A stretch of 64,000 nucleotides of DNA from Nitrosospira multiformis (GTDB lineage: Bacteria > Pseudomonadota > Gammaproteobacteria > Burkholderiales > Nitrosomonadaceae). The notes under the pieces were generated by a model. The model was given only the letters and a program-made list of their open reading frames with translations, searched no databases and was not told where the DNA came from. This document shows, in pieces, positions 8,057 through 18,185 of this stretch (positions are counted from its first letter, which is position 1; every line of letters starts with the position of its first letter). The translations under genes were made by a program, and so were the position numbers. Where the stretch lies: assembly GCF_900111585.1 (NCBI RefSeq), contig NZ_FOHI01000004.1, positions 124,001 through 188,000 on the forward strand, given 5' to 3'.

Positions 8057-10153
8057 CTAGCTACTTGCTGTTTTTGCTGGCGCCATAAGGCTTCCGATGG
8101 AAGCGATCAGTTCTTTTGATTCCACAGGTTTGGAGAGGTGCACCTGATAACCCGCCATCATTGCACGGGTACGATCTTCCGAATGCGCAAACGCGCTCAG
8201 TGCGATTGCCGGTATCTCCCCTCCCTGGATTGCAGGAAGCCTTCTCACTTCGCGAATAAACTGGTAGCCGTCTTTTCCCGGCATGCCAATATCGCTGATC
8301 ATCACGTCCGGCATCTGGCTTTTCAGTATCAACAGTCCTTCCATGGCGTTTGCTGCGGTAATGACCTCAGCCTGCTGCTGCGCGAGCACCTTATGGATGA
8401 GCTCGCGCGAGTCCCGTTCGTCATCAACGACGAGAATCCTCATACCTGAGAGAAGGATATTGCCATCCTTCTTGGTGGAAGGTGTGGCGTCAGGGAACTG
8501 TTGTCTGTCCATACCGTCCTTGATCGGGGCGGGCGGCAAGGTGACGAAAAATGAGGCACCCTGACCTTCTCCCTTGCTCTCTGCGCGAACCGTTCCACCA
8601 TGCAGTCCCACAAGCTGCTTCACGATGGCAAGTCCCAGCCCCAGGCCCCCATGATTTCGGGTAAGGGAAGAGTCGGCTTGCCGGAAACGATCAAAAACGT
8701 ACCCGAGGAATTCAGGTTTGATACCCACCCCGGAATCTTTTACGATGACCCTAAGCTGCGATGCGGCGCGTTCCACGATTACCTCTACAGTGCCGCCGTC
8801 AGGCGTAAATTTGACAGCATTGGAAAGAAGGTTCCAGATTATCTGCTGAAGGCGATGGTTGTCACCTAGAACCCGTCCTGCAGTGGCATCGATCGTTCTT
8901 CGGATACATATTCCTTTAGCTTCGGCTGCGGGTGCAACAGATTCGACTGCTGCCTCGGCTATTGCGCCAAGGTCCAGTTCCTGCATATCCAATCGGATTT
9001 TGCCAGAAATGATGCTGCTCATTTCAAGAAGATCTTCGATAAGCTTGTTCTGTGCCCGGGCGTTTCGCTCGATGGTTTCCAGACCCCGCTGAATGTCTTC
9101 GTTTTTCATTGTTCCCTGCAAGATGAGCTGCGACCATCCGAGGATGGCATTAAGCGGTGTTCTAAGCTCGTGGGACAGGGTTGCCAGGAAATCATCCTTG
9201 ATGCGGTTCGCACGTTCGGCTTCGCTTCGCGCAATCCGTTCATTTTCAAGGAGCTGTTTTTTCTCTTCATTTGCGCGTTTGAGCGTATCGATATCCGTGT
9301 TCGAACCGACCCACATGGATATATACCCTTTCGCGTCGCGCCGCGCTTGTGCCTGAAGCAGGTGCCAGCGGTAAGTGCCATTCGCTTGGCGGAAACGGCA
9401 CTCCATCTGCAGATGCTCTCCAGTGTTAAGCGAGTGTTGCCAGTGCCGCACGCACTCCGGGACGTCGTCGGGATGGATGAGCTTGATCCATTCCCAGCCC
9501 TGCATTTTCTCAGGAGCAAGACCGGTGTAATCCTTCCATTGCTGATTGAAATAATCCACGGCTCCATCCGCGCGCGCAGTGAATATTTTCTGGGGCATGG
9601 CCTCAGCCATGAAGTGGAGGCGCTCGGTACTTTCCTGCAACGCTTCTTCGGCATGTTTACGCGCCGTGATATCTCTAAAGCTCCATACACGGCCTACGCA
9701 TAATCCCTTTGCATACTGAATCTTCGAAAACCGTTCAAACATCCGGCCATCGGTAAGTTCCAGCAAGTCGTACGTTTCAGGCGGCCAGACAGCATATATT
9801 TCCTCTATTCTCTCAAGATATTGCTTCGGGTTCGCCAAGTACTTGCAACTAAGCTTCTGCAGTTGCTTATGCTGATGCAATTCAACGATATCGGGGAGCT
9901 TAATCTGCCACATCTGTAGATACCGTTCATTGTAGCGAAGCATATGGCCATACTCATCGGTAACCAGAATTCCGTCGGCAGTGGATTCTATGGTCGCTCG
10001 CAGGATAGAGAGTGACTCATCAAGCTGCTTCGTTTTATCCTCAAGGGCCCTTTTGACCTGCTGGAGCTCATGCTCGACCCGTTGACCGGCCTGAAGTACG
10101 GCGTTTGTATGCAAGGTAACTGAGGGCGGCAGGCTTTCATCATTATTATCCAT
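8057..10153 (-). CDS. Hybrid sensor histidine kinase/response regulator with two PAS domains
   Basis: 698 aa. Domain order: coiled N-terminus (1-50), PAS1 (about 52-165, ending in a PAC-like RDITARKHAEE), PAS2 (about 180-290), HisKA with His328 in LSHELRTP, HATPase with NLLSNAVKF (441-449), DSGVG (473-477), GLGLG (504-508), and a receiver with Asp577/Asp578, phospho-acceptor Asp621 in SDIGMPG, and Lys675. No membrane segment. From the second PAS onward it matches the neighbouring kinase almost motif for motif (for example NAILGWSQLILQGTM), so the two arose by duplication; this copy has one more PAS domain. Confidence 0.9.
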   Translation of the reverse strand: MDNNDESLPPSVTLHTNAVLQAGQRVEHELQQVKRALEDKTKQLDESLSILRATIESTADGILVTDEYGHMLRYNERYLQMWQIKLPDIVELHQHKQLQKLSCKYLANPKQYLERIEEIYAVWPPETYDLLELTDGRMFERFSKIQYAKGLCVGRVWSFRDITARKHAEEALQESTERLHFMAEAMPQKIFTARADGAVDYFNQQWKDYTGLAPEKMQGWEWIKLIHPDDVPECVRHWQHSLNTGEHLQMECRFRQANGTYRWHLLQAQARRDAKGYISMWVGSNTDIDTLKRANEEKKQLLENERIARSEAERANRIKDDFLATLSHELRTPLNAILGWSQLILQGTMKNEDIQRGLETIERNARAQNKLIEDLLEMSSIISGKIRLDMQELDLGAIAEAAVESVAPAAEAKGICIRRTIDATAGRVLGDNHRLQQIIWNLLSNAVKFTPDGGTVEVIVERAASQLRVIVKDSGVGIKPEFLGYVFDRFRQADSSLTRNHGGLGLGLAIVKQLVGLHGGTVRAESKGEGQGASFFVTLPPAPIKDGMDRQQFPDATPSTKKDGNILLSGMRILVVDDERDSRELIHKVLAQQQAEVITAANAMEGLLILKSQMPDVMISDIGMPGKDGYQFIREVRRLPAIQGGEIPAIALSAFAHSEDRTRAMMAGYQVHLSKPVESKELIASIGSLMAPAKTASS

Positions 10154-10603
10154 TATCTTTTTTATTCCCCTTTATGAAGTTTGTCCAAGCCAGGGTAGCT
10201 TTAAGCGGTAATCACCGGCAGCAGACACGCGTGTAAACTGATCTGTTCAAGAGTTTTGACAGCCATATATAGAGGAGGTTTTACTTATTGGGTCTCTGCA
10301 AACTCAAGACTGCCCCTGACGCTGGCCGTCATGAATGATTCAAGCAGGACTTGAGGGGGGCCTGCCTTGTTGATGTCGTGGTTGTGCGCAGAAGGAGGGG
10401 AAGTGTGCTCCTTGTGTATGGTGTGGCGAGAACCGGAGCGATTTTACGGATATTCGCATTAGAGCGCTCCAGATCATATTGAAATCAGTCAGGAATCGGA
10501 AATTTGGAGAGCTTCGTCAGGCTCCGGAGCATGAGTTATGCTAGGCTTTGAACAGGATTCTCCACAATGCGTAATATCAATATTGTGTCAGAAAGAGGAA
10601 GGG
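10154..10603. other. Divergent intergenic region between two kinase genes
   Basis: About 450 bases separating the minus-strand kinase (start 10153) from the plus-strand kinase (start 10604). It must hold both promoters, but I see no clear consensus -35/-10 pair, repeat or small gene. Confidence 0.3.
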
Positions 10604-13045
10604 ATGAACGAGCGGGAAACCACAAGCTCTGCAGAACTGCCCAGTTGGCTTCGAGGCAGCGAGATGGGTGAACTGATTTTTGCCCATGATTGGATCGATT
10701 CGGGTCTTGGACCTATATCGGCATGGTCGCCTGCTCTTCGATTCGCAGTCAACATGATGTTGCTGATGCCTTCGGCCGTCCTGTTACTGTGGGGACCAAA
10801 GCTGATACAAATCTATAACGATGGTTATCGCAATCTGATGGCTGCCAAGCATCCGGATGGATTGGGACAACCTGTTTCGGAGTGCTGGCCTGAGGTATGG
10901 CATTTTCTTGCGCCCATCTGTGAGGGGGTGATGGAGCGATGCGAGTCCTTCAGCTTTGATGATCAACCGCTCGTCATTAATCGGACCGGAAACCCTGAAG
11001 AGGCTTTTTTCAAACTCACCTACAGCCCCGTTCCCGATATCAAGGACAACTTTTCCAGGGATGCTTCCCCAAGTGCGAAGCAAACCGGAGTGTCGGGTGT
11101 ACTGGTGACGGTAACCGAGACAACAGAGCTTGTCCGGGCACGTGCTCATGAAGTGGAGAAAATCAGGTTCAAGGAGGCATTGGCTGAGCAAGCGCTTCGT
11201 GAGAGCGAGCAGCGCTTCTGCCAGGCACTCGAGATTGAAACGGTCGGAATCATTTTCTTCAATAGCGAAAATCGGATTACTGAAGCGAACGACGCGTTCC
11301 TGGAAATGAGCGGCTTCAGTCGGGAAGATGAGCGAGCAGGGTTGCTGCAATGCGATGAGCTAATCCCGCCAGAGTGGCGAATGACTACTTTCCGGGCTGC
11401 GGAGGAACTCAAGGCAATGGGACGTGTCGCCCCTCATGAGAAGGAATTATTTCGCAAGGATGAGTCCCGATGGTGGGCATTAATCGCGATGAAGCAACTC
11501 AATGGCAACGAGGCGGTAGCATATGTGGTCGACATAACGGAACGCAAACGCGTCGAACATAGCCTGCGCGAGAGCGAGGCAAGATTCCGTGCGCTGGCCG
11601 AGGCTTCCCCAGCCTTGATCTGGCAGGTGGATCCACAAGGAAATGCGGTTTATCTTAACCAGCGCTACCAGTACATGTTTGGGAAGAGTCTGGAAGAGTT
11701 GATGCCGACCGGATGGCGCGGGCTTCTTCACCCTGACGATGCACCTGCATATATTGCCGCGTTCGAGCGGGCGCTACATGATCGCGCGCATTTGAGATAT
11801 CGGGTCCGGGCCAGGACAGCCGAGGGAGAGTGGCGCTGGCTGAAATCGTATGCCTTGCCGTGGTTTACCGTCAGGGATGAGTACGCGGGGCATGTGGGCA
11901 TATCGATAGACATTACTGAAGCAGTAGCTGCAGAAACCGCTCTGCTGGAGGCCGACCGTCGGAAGGATGAGTTTCTGGCTACGCTGGCGCATGAGTTGCG
12001 TAATCCGCTCGCACCGATTGTCAGCGCGCTGACACTCATTGCACGCCCCGATGGAGCAGCCGAAATACCTCGTCTGTTGCCCGTTATCAGCCGGCAGGTC
12101 AACTACATGGTGCGACTGGTGGATGATCTCCTGGAGATATCGCGCATCACCAGCGGAAAGGTGGAATTGCGCCAGAAACCCACTGATCTGGCCATTGTCT
12201 TGCACAATGCAGTTGAGGCCAGTATGGATCAGATAAGGGAAAAGGAGCTCGAATTGAGCGTATCCATCACCACTACGCCTTTGATTGTGTATGGGGACAC
12301 GGTGCGCCTGGAACAGATCTTCGCGAATCTGCTCAACAATGCTGTGCGTTACACCGGGAGGGGTGGGCAGATCTGGCTTACCGCCCGTCAGGAAGACTAT
12401 AAAGCTGTCGTATCCGTGAAGGACAATGGTATAGGAATATTACCCGGGATGTTGCCACGTTTATTCGATATGTTTGCTCAGGAGCGACGCAGCGGCATGG
12501 GCACTCAGGAGGGATTGGGCATCGGTCTCAATCTGGTGGACCGCCTTGTCCAGATGCATGGCGGTAGTGTCGAGGCCTCGAGCGAAGGGAAGGATAAAGG
12601 CAGCGAATTTACAGTGCGCCTGCCTTTGTCCGAGATCACTACAAATGGAAAAAGTGGCCAATCCGCGAAGGTGGCATTCGCACCGCATGAACTCCGCGTG
12701 CTGGTAGTCGATGACAATCAGGACGCCGCGGAGGTCCTGTGTATGTTGTTGCAATCAATGGGAGTGGATGTCAAAGCAGTGGATAGCGGGCCTGCCGCAC
12801 TTGCCACGATTCCCCATTACCTGCCTGATGTGGTTCTGATGGATATCGGTATGCCGGGAATGGATGGTAACGAAGTGGCACGACGTATCCGTGCGCAGCC
12901 GCAGTTCAACAATATAAAACTCATCGCGCTGACCGGCTGGGGTCAGGAAAAAGACCGACAGCTGTCGCACGAGAGCGGCTTCGACCATCATCTAACCAAA
13001 CCGGTAAACTTCAAAGTCCTGACAGAACTGATTGCTTCGATCTAA
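10604..13045 (+). CDS. Hybrid sensor histidine kinase/response regulator, multi-PAS
   Basis: 813 aa from the ATG at 10604, chosen because AGGA lies a few bases upstream and the 22 codons before it look non-coding. N-terminal 1-190 is a divergent PAS-like sensor (SAWSPALR, IYNDGYR). Two standard PAS domains follow (about 205-320 and 330-445, the second with HPDDAPAY and a PAC end). HisKA has His463 in LAHELRNP, then HATPase with NNAVRYT and DNGIG, and a C-terminal receiver with DDNQDAAE, Asp747 in MDIGMPG and Lys799. It belongs to a different kinase subgroup from the two minus-strand kinases (HELRNPLAPI rather than HELRNPLNAI). Cytosolic; partner and signal unknown. Confidence 0.88.
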   Translation: MNERETTSSAELPSWLRGSEMGELIFAHDWIDSGLGPISAWSPALRFAVNMMLLMPSAVLLLWGPKLIQIYNDGYRNLMAAKHPDGLGQPVSECWPEVWHFLAPICEGVMERCESFSFDDQPLVINRTGNPEEAFFKLTYSPVPDIKDNFSRDASPSAKQTGVSGVLVTVTETTELVRARAHEVEKIRFKEALAEQALRESEQRFCQALEIETVGIIFFNSENRITEANDAFLEMSGFSREDERAGLLQCDELIPPEWRMTTFRAAEELKAMGRVAPHEKELFRKDESRWWALIAMKQLNGNEAVAYVVDITERKRVEHSLRESEARFRALAEASPALIWQVDPQGNAVYLNQRYQYMFGKSLEELMPTGWRGLLHPDDAPAYIAAFERALHDRAHLRYRVRARTAEGEWRWLKSYALPWFTVRDEYAGHVGISIDITEAVAAETALLEADRRKDEFLATLAHELRNPLAPIVSALTLIARPDGAAEIPRLLPVISRQVNYMVRLVDDLLEISRITSGKVELRQKPTDLAIVLHNAVEASMDQIREKELELSVSITTTPLIVYGDTVRLEQIFANLLNNAVRYTGRGGQIWLTARQEDYKAVVSVKDNGIGILPGMLPRLFDMFAQERRSGMGTQEGLGIGLNLVDRLVQMHGGSVEASSEGKDKGSEFTVRLPLSEITTNGKSGQSAKVAFAPHELRVLVVDDNQDAAEVLCMLLQSMGVDVKAVDSGPAALATIPHYLPDVVLMDIGMPGMDGNEVARRIRAQPQFNNIKLIALTGWGQEKDRQLSHESGFDHHLTKPVNFKVLTELIASI

Positions 13046-13357
13046 CCGTGTGTTTTGTCTTCCGGGTTGCCCGGCTGGTCTTCGATTCGGGTGACCGAAC
13101 TGTTTATCGTCATGCTAAGCTTCCTTGGCCCAATCACGTGAAAGTCTGCCTGGGCCTGAACTTTGTGAATCCCGCCTTTCGAGCTGTTTCATCATCTATG
13201 GCTCGGCACACTCCCGTTAAGGAGTGGTAAGCACCGTTACCCCCGTGGATGTCGAATGCCCGTTATGTGCGATTCTGCACAGTCGAAATATGGGCCAACT
13301 TCTAGCCTTGATACAGCTACCTGATTTTTCCCATGTCATTTTTTCAAGGTGAGAATC
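13046..13357. other. Intergenic region
   Basis: About 310 bases between the hybrid kinase and the broken SDR gene. Only a small CCGGG/CCCGG inverted repeat is visible just after the kinase stop. No gene recognised. Confidence 0.3.
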
Positions 13358-14247
13358 ATGCAAACCTCTCTTAAACCTCTCAACCAGCAAGTGGTTGTGA
13401 TTACCGGGGCATCAAGCGGCATAGGCCTTGCTACAGCAATGCTTGCAGCAGAACGGGGAGCAAAGCTCGTTCTTATTGCCCGTAGTGCTAAAACACTCAA
13501 GCATTTGGTTGCAAGGATAGCAAACACGGGAGGGACGGCTATCGATGTTGTCGCAGATGTTGCCGATCGGGAAAAAATGCGTCTCGCGGCACAAGCCGCG
13601 GTTGACCGTTTTGGCCACATCGATACCTGGATCAATAACGCAGGTGTAGCAATTTATGGACGTCTCGACGAAGTCAACGAAGCCGACAGCCGGCGTCTTT
13701 TCGATACCAACTTCTGGGTGTCGTCAATGGTTCGCTTGCTGCCTTGCCCTACCTGAAAAAGTATGGCGGCGCGCTCATAAATGTAGGCAGCGAAACTTCC
13801 GAGGCTATCGTGCCTCTTTTGGGAATGTATTCCGCATCCAAGCATGCGGTGAAAGGTTTCACTGATGCATTACGTGTGGAAGTCCAGGAATTCGATAAAG
13901 CACCGGTAGTGATTACGCTGATTCAGCCGTCCGCCGTGAATACACCTTTTCCGCAGCATGCCAAGAATTATATGGACAAGGAGCCAAAATTGCCGCCCCC
14001 TCTGATCAACCCCGAGCAGGTCGCTGAAGCGATACTAAAAGCAGCTACTGAAGGAGGACGTGACGTAAAGGTGGGTGCAATGGCAATCGTCAACACGACG
14101 ATATCCAAGCTGGCGCCGAGTCTCGGAGACAAGATGTTCGCCAGGCGTGGAAGCGGTCAGCGGGAAAGAATCCCGCCGCTACATCCACACAGCACTTTAT
14201 ATGAACCGGGAGAATCTGGATCGGCACACGGTCATGCATCATCATGA
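13358..14247 (+). pseudogene. SDR-family oxidoreductase, frameshifted
   Basis: Classical short-chain dehydrogenase. The first part starts MQTSLKPLNQQVV and carries the nucleotide motif TGASSGIG and the NNAG motif. The second part, in another frame, carries the catalytic YSASK and a C-terminus typical of the about 300-aa SDR group ending in TLYEPGESG. The two frames join at 13716-13718: TTCTGGGTGTC reads correctly only if one more G is added (giving Trp-Gly-Val-Val-Asn-Gly). So one base is missing in a G-run. This is either a real inactivating change or a sequence error. AAGG lies eight bases before the ATG at 13358. Substrate unknown. Confidence 0.85.
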
Positions 14248-14518
14248 GTTCCATGGCAGTAGAGACAGGCTATGCATTCATCTTTTATATCCTTTATTTT
14301 CCTTTGATAACTTGCTTGATTTTTTGGAGTATGTGTGGCTCCGTACATAAAACAATCAGTTCGCCAACTAAGATGAAAACTGGGTTTCACCAAAGATTTT
14401 TCCTGAAATTCGTTGGATGGCAGAGATCAGGCTTCCGAGGACATAAAAGAAGATCGCCGGGGATAGTAGAAGCATATGTTCAATGGGATTCTCAATATTT
14501 TTGTACAAGGAGATAAAC

Positions 14519-14752
14519 ATGCCTTCATCAAAAAGCGGTAGCGGCAATACCAGCAAGCGGGGGTTCGCTTCCATGGATCAGGAGAAACAACGGGAAATTG
14601 CGAGTAAAGGTGGAAAAGCAGCTCATGCGAAAGGTACTGCCCATGAATTCTCTTCCGAAGAGGCTCGCGAAGCCGGACGGAAAGGCGGTGAAGCCTCCCA
14701 TGGTGGTGGAAGAGGCAGCTCATCTTCAAGCCGTGGCAGTTCATCCAAGTAG
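14519..14752 (+). CDS. KGG-repeat stress-induced small protein
   Basis: 77 aa, hydrophilic, with the KGG motif twice: IASKGGKAAHAKG at about residues 28-40 and a related AGRKGGEASHGG at about 53-64, then a Ser/Gly tail. KGG proteins (GsiB/YciG type) are small general-stress or desiccation proteins. The ATG at 14519 follows a near-ideal AAGGAGATAAAC. The 270 bases upstream show no convincing gene. It neighbours other stress-type small genes (secreted Gly-rich proteins, hemerythrin, DUF4142). Confidence 0.8.
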   Translation: MPSSKSGSGNTSKRGFASMDQEKQREIASKGGKAAHAKGTAHEFSSEEAREAGRKGGEASHGGGRGSSSSSRGSSSK

Positions 14753-14887
14753 CATGGCAAGGCAGGTGACTGAAATGAACAGAATCATTAGGGGGACTTG
14801 CCAGAGATTCCCTCAGAGATTCCTTGAGTGAAAAAGGTGGATCCATTTACTTTTTTCCGTTCTGAAATTTATTCTCGGGAGATTTCC

Positions 14888-15292
14888 ATGAAACAGCTTT
14901 GGACGTTGAAGAAAGCGATTATCTCATCTCTAGCGACAACGGCATTTGCTCTAGCAGGAGGAGGACTGGTGTACGCCCAGACAGGTACGGGGGCGACGAC
15001 CGGGACACCAAGTCAGGGAGCATCGGGCATGCACTCGGCGCCGGGTCAATATGACGCTGGCTCCGGAGAAAAAGGTCAATATGATAAAGGTCAGTATGGC
15101 CAGAAAGGCGAGCGGTCCAAAAAAGGCACCGATATGGATCGGCGGGGAGACGACAGTAGCACAGGTTACAGGTCAGGTGGTAGCTCTGCTGGCGGTTCGG
15201 GCGGAGGTACGGGGAGTACTGGTGGCGGTTCGGGCGGTAGTTACGGGGGTGGATCTGGCGGGCACTCGGGTGGTGGCGGCAGCAAGTACTAG
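14888..15292 (+). CDS. Small secreted Gly/Ser-rich protein
   Basis: 134 aa. The start at 14888 gives a typical Sec signal peptide (KK, hydrophobic core, cleavage near VYAQ). The mature part is low-complexity: GQYDKGQYGQKG-type repeats, then a long Gly/Ser tail. No catalytic motif. It resembles in plan the proteins at 19416-19913 and 21204-21542 (signal peptide, then G/S/K/D-rich chain), forming a local set of likely periplasmic hydrophilic proteins. GGGAG precedes the ATG. Function unknown; a protective hydrophilin-like role is only a guess. Confidence 0.6.
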   Translation: MKQLWTLKKAIISSLATTAFALAGGGLVYAQTGTGATTGTPSQGASGMHSAPGQYDAGSGEKGQYDKGQYGQKGERSKKGTDMDRRGDDSSTGYRSGGSSAGGSGGGTGSTGGGSGGSYGGGSGGHSGGGGSKY

Positions 15293-16014
15293 TATTTACT
15301 GCCCGTCTGCTGGATTTTGGTTCCTAGCCAGCTCATCTTTTTAAACAAGAAACCAATCAGGGATTGACCATCGGTTGCAAGCAGTAATCAACAACCGTTT
15401 TGATGGCTACAGGACGAACGTGATGGTGCGTGTCCCAGTATCCATTTCCCTCTCCCACCAGTGGGGGAGGGACTGAATAATGTAATGCTTCCCAGCGCTT
15501 CTCCCCATGTAGGAGAAGAGATAAATGTGCTTCCCAAATCCCCCTACCCACTCCCCTTACGCACGAGAGGAGATAACCGGTATTTCTCCAATTCCTCCAT
15601 TCTCCCCTGAGCCGTCATTCTTCTTGAACACCGGCACCTTCCCTCAGTCGCCCCGTCCAGATCGTTCAAAAAAGCCATTTTCCGAGTAAACCTCGAGTGT
15701 GATCCAGCGTTATAGCGGCTGAATCAGTGCGGCTGTATCCGAACGTATAAAACGCATTCGAACCCACTGGCTATTGCTGGAACAGGAGTCAAAACATCCC
15801 TGAATTCGATCAACCAAGAGATCATCCCTTGGATTATCTTGCTCGCCGTTACACAACCGGTGAAGAAAGGCTTCCCTGAATTTCTCCTGTGATGAATATG
15901 TCGATCAAGACCAGCTTCACGCCTCTGGTTTGCAACGAGGCAAAATTGATTCCCATTTGCACCCCCATTTCTAGTCAGACTCCTGTGTTTTTTCAACCCT
16001 GAGGTTCTTTTTAC
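15293..16014. other. Gene-free region with REP-like hairpins
   Basis: About 720 bases before the ABC exporter. It contains two C/G-rich inverted repeats, 15448-15471 and 15498-15518, in a pyrimidine-rich context (runs of CCCTCTCC and TCTCC). This resembles degenerate REP-type intergenic repeats common in proteobacteria. No gene recognised. Confidence 0.45.
15448..15471. repeat. REP-like inverted repeat
   Basis: CCCTCTCCCAC (15448-15458) pairs with GTGGGGGAGGG (15461-15471) around a two-base centre, with one mismatch. A second hairpin, CTTCTCC/GGAGAAG, lies at 15498-15518. Such paired CCCTCTCCC units are typical of scattered bacterial repeats; other copies elsewhere in the genome would confirm it. 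Confidence 0.5.
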
Positions 16015-17844
16015 ATGTTCGCTTTTTTTGAGCAGCGCGTTCGGCCCACTGTCGTCCCTAAAAAATCCCCGCCCCCGGAGTTGCTGGCGTTCTATTGGCA
16101 CTTTATCAGCCAGACGAAAGGTTTATATGCGGCACTGTTTGCTACGGGGTTAGCCGTGGCTCTCATCGACACGCTAATTCCCGTTTTCATTGGGCGTCTT
16201 GTAGAGGTGATGGAGGCGACCGCGAGAGTTGCCGCGTTGCGCGATGCAACTTCAATGCTATTAGGCATGGCATTGCTGGTGCTGGTCGCCAGGCCGCTCG
16301 CGACTCTGATCGATAGTCTTGTGCGTCACAATGCCGTAGTACCTGGGGTAACCAGCATGATCCGCTGGCAGAGCCACTGGCACGTCATCCGGCAAAGTTG
16401 GTCGCTCTTTCAGAACGATTTTGCCGGACGCATGGCAAATCGTGTGATGCACATGGGCGATGCGGTGCGCGAATGCGTAGTGTCGAGCATTCATGCCATC
16501 TGGTACATCGGCGTATATGGCGTTTCCTCGCTGTGGATCATGAGCGAGGCTGACTGGCGGCTGGCGATCCCCACGGTGTTATGGTTTATCGCATATGTTT
16601 TTTTCCTGCGATACTTTGTGCCGCGCATGCGTGACCTGGCAAGAAGCAGCAGCGAGCGGCGCTCCGCGGTGATGGGGCGTGTGGTGGATAGCTATAGCAA
16701 CATCCTTACCGTTAAGCTGTTCTCGCGCGCGAGCGACGAAGATGCTTACGTGCGCGAAGCAATCGAACACCATACGATGGCTATTGCCGCTCACATGCGC
16801 ATGATCACAAAATTCTCCACCACCTTATCCCTGCTCAATGCGTTTCTGCTGGCAGGCACGACTGCGATCGGCATCATGTTGTGGTCCCAGGGAAGAATTG
16901 ATGCGGGTGCGGTGGCTATGGCTGTGCCGCTGGCCTGGACGATCGCCAATGCGGCGGGATGGGTCAGCTGGGAACTGAATCGGGCTTTTGAACACATGGG
17001 CGTGGTCCAGGAAGGCATGCAAACCGTTGCCGTGACGAACGCTCTGGCCGACAAGCCCGACGCGCACGAGCTGGATGCCGGTGAAGTACGCGGAGAAATC
17101 CGTTTCGAGAGATTGACCTTTACATTCGGCCGCAGCGATGGTCGCAAGGTGCTTGACAGTCTCAATTGTGTCATTCGACCGGGCGAGCGCGTCGGGCTGG
17201 TGGGCAGTTCGGGTGCTGGCAAATCCACCTTGATCAATCTGCTGTTGCGCTTCTACGAGATGGAGTCAGGCAGTATCCGGGTCGATGGACAGGATATCCG
17301 TGAAGTCACGCAGGAGAGTCTGCGGCGTTGCATCGGGGTCGTGGCGCAGGATGTATCCCTGCTGAATCGCTCCATTGCCGAAAACATTGCCTATGGCAGC
17401 CCGGGAGCAACCCGGGAACAGATTGAGGCGGCCGCCAGGCGCGCTCAAGCGCATGACTTCATCATAAGCCAGAGGGATTGGCTGGGACGCACGGGCTACG
17501 ACGCCCACGTAGGCGAGCGTGGCGTCAAGCTCAGCGGCGGGCAGAAACAGCGCATTGCCATCGCCCGCGTCATGCTCAAGGATGCACCGATCCTGATACT
17601 GGATGAGGCTACCTCGGCCCTCGATAGCGAAGTGGAGCTTGCGATTCAGGATCAGTTGATGGGGCTGATGGAAGGCAAGACAGTGATTGCAATTGCGCAC
17701 CGGCTCTCCACCATCGCTTGCCTGGACAGATTGCTGGTACTCAAGGATGGATGTATCGTCGAGGAGGGCACGCACGAGGAACTTCTCAGGCAGGGTGGCC
17801 AGTATGCCATGCTTTGGCGGCATCAGTCGGGAGGGTTTCTTTGA
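16015..17844 (+). CDS. ABC transporter, fused membrane and ATPase domains (exporter type)
   Basis: 609 aa half-transporter. The N-terminal type-IV exporter membrane domain has about six helices (residues 30-330). The ATPase domain has Walker A GSSGAGKST (about 397-405), a Q-loop, signature LSGGQKQR (about 505-512), Walker B ILILDEATSALD and the switch histidine in AIAHRLST (about 560). It would work as a homodimer in the inner membrane. Substrate is not readable; this group is near MsbA/multidrug exporters. The ATG at 16015 follows a GAGGTTC stretch. Confidence 0.88.
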   Translation: MFAFFEQRVRPTVVPKKSPPPELLAFYWHFISQTKGLYAALFATGLAVALIDTLIPVFIGRLVEVMEATARVAALRDATSMLLGMALLVLVARPLATLIDSLVRHNAVVPGVTSMIRWQSHWHVIRQSWSLFQNDFAGRMANRVMHMGDAVRECVVSSIHAIWYIGVYGVSSLWIMSEADWRLAIPTVLWFIAYVFFLRYFVPRMRDLARSSSERRSAVMGRVVDSYSNILTVKLFSRASDEDAYVREAIEHHTMAIAAHMRMITKFSTTLSLLNAFLLAGTTAIGIMLWSQGRIDAGAVAMAVPLAWTIANAAGWVSWELNRAFEHMGVVQEGMQTVAVTNALADKPDAHELDAGEVRGEIRFERLTFTFGRSDGRKVLDSLNCVIRPGERVGLVGSSGAGKSTLINLLLRFYEMESGSIRVDGQDIREVTQESLRRCIGVVAQDVSLLNRSIAENIAYGSPGATREQIEAAARRAQAHDFIISQRDWLGRTGYDAHVGERGVKLSGGQKQRIAIARVMLKDAPILILDEATSALDSEVELAIQDQLMGLMEGKTVIAIAHRLSTIACLDRLLVLKDGCIVEEGTHEELLRQGGQYAMLWRHQSGGFL

Positions 17845-17938
17845 TTTGCGGAATGGGAGGGTATTGATGAAAGGCTTTCTCTGGTATCCAATTTTTCTTG
17901 TTACGAACGTGCTCCCAGCATAGATACCCTCTTAACCG

Positions 17939-17958
17939 GGCCCCTGAATAAAGGGGCC
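17939..17958. terminator. GC-rich hairpin after the ABC transporter
   Basis: GGCCCCT (17939-17945) pairs perfectly with AGGGGCC (17952-17958) around GAATAA, about 95 bases after the transporter stop. There is no T-run, so it may be a weak or Rho-assisted terminator or an mRNA 3' stabiliser. Confidence 0.4.
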
Positions 17959-18185
17959 TGCAAGGTTGAAAGAGAGAAAGCGGATTAACACGCAGATGAC
18001 GTCCGGGCTGAATATCTCGGCATTTCTTATCCGGAAGCTGTTCTGATAACGCTGAAGCCGTTCTCAATTAATGCTCAAATTCAGATCGGTACTTCATACC
18101 GAGGGGAAAAACCAGAAACTCGGGACTGGTTTTGAAAAATTCAATTGTTAGTCATTCACCAGTACAGCGACGATGACAGCGGCTC

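Noticed and set aside
14244-14516. 90-codon frame with a hydrophobic start after the SDR pseudogene
   Set aside because: No ribosome binding site, and composition after residue 30 looks random; kept only as a remote possibility.
15724-16101. Minus-strand frame before the ABC transporter
   Set aside because: It overlaps the transporter start and has the composition of a shadow frame.
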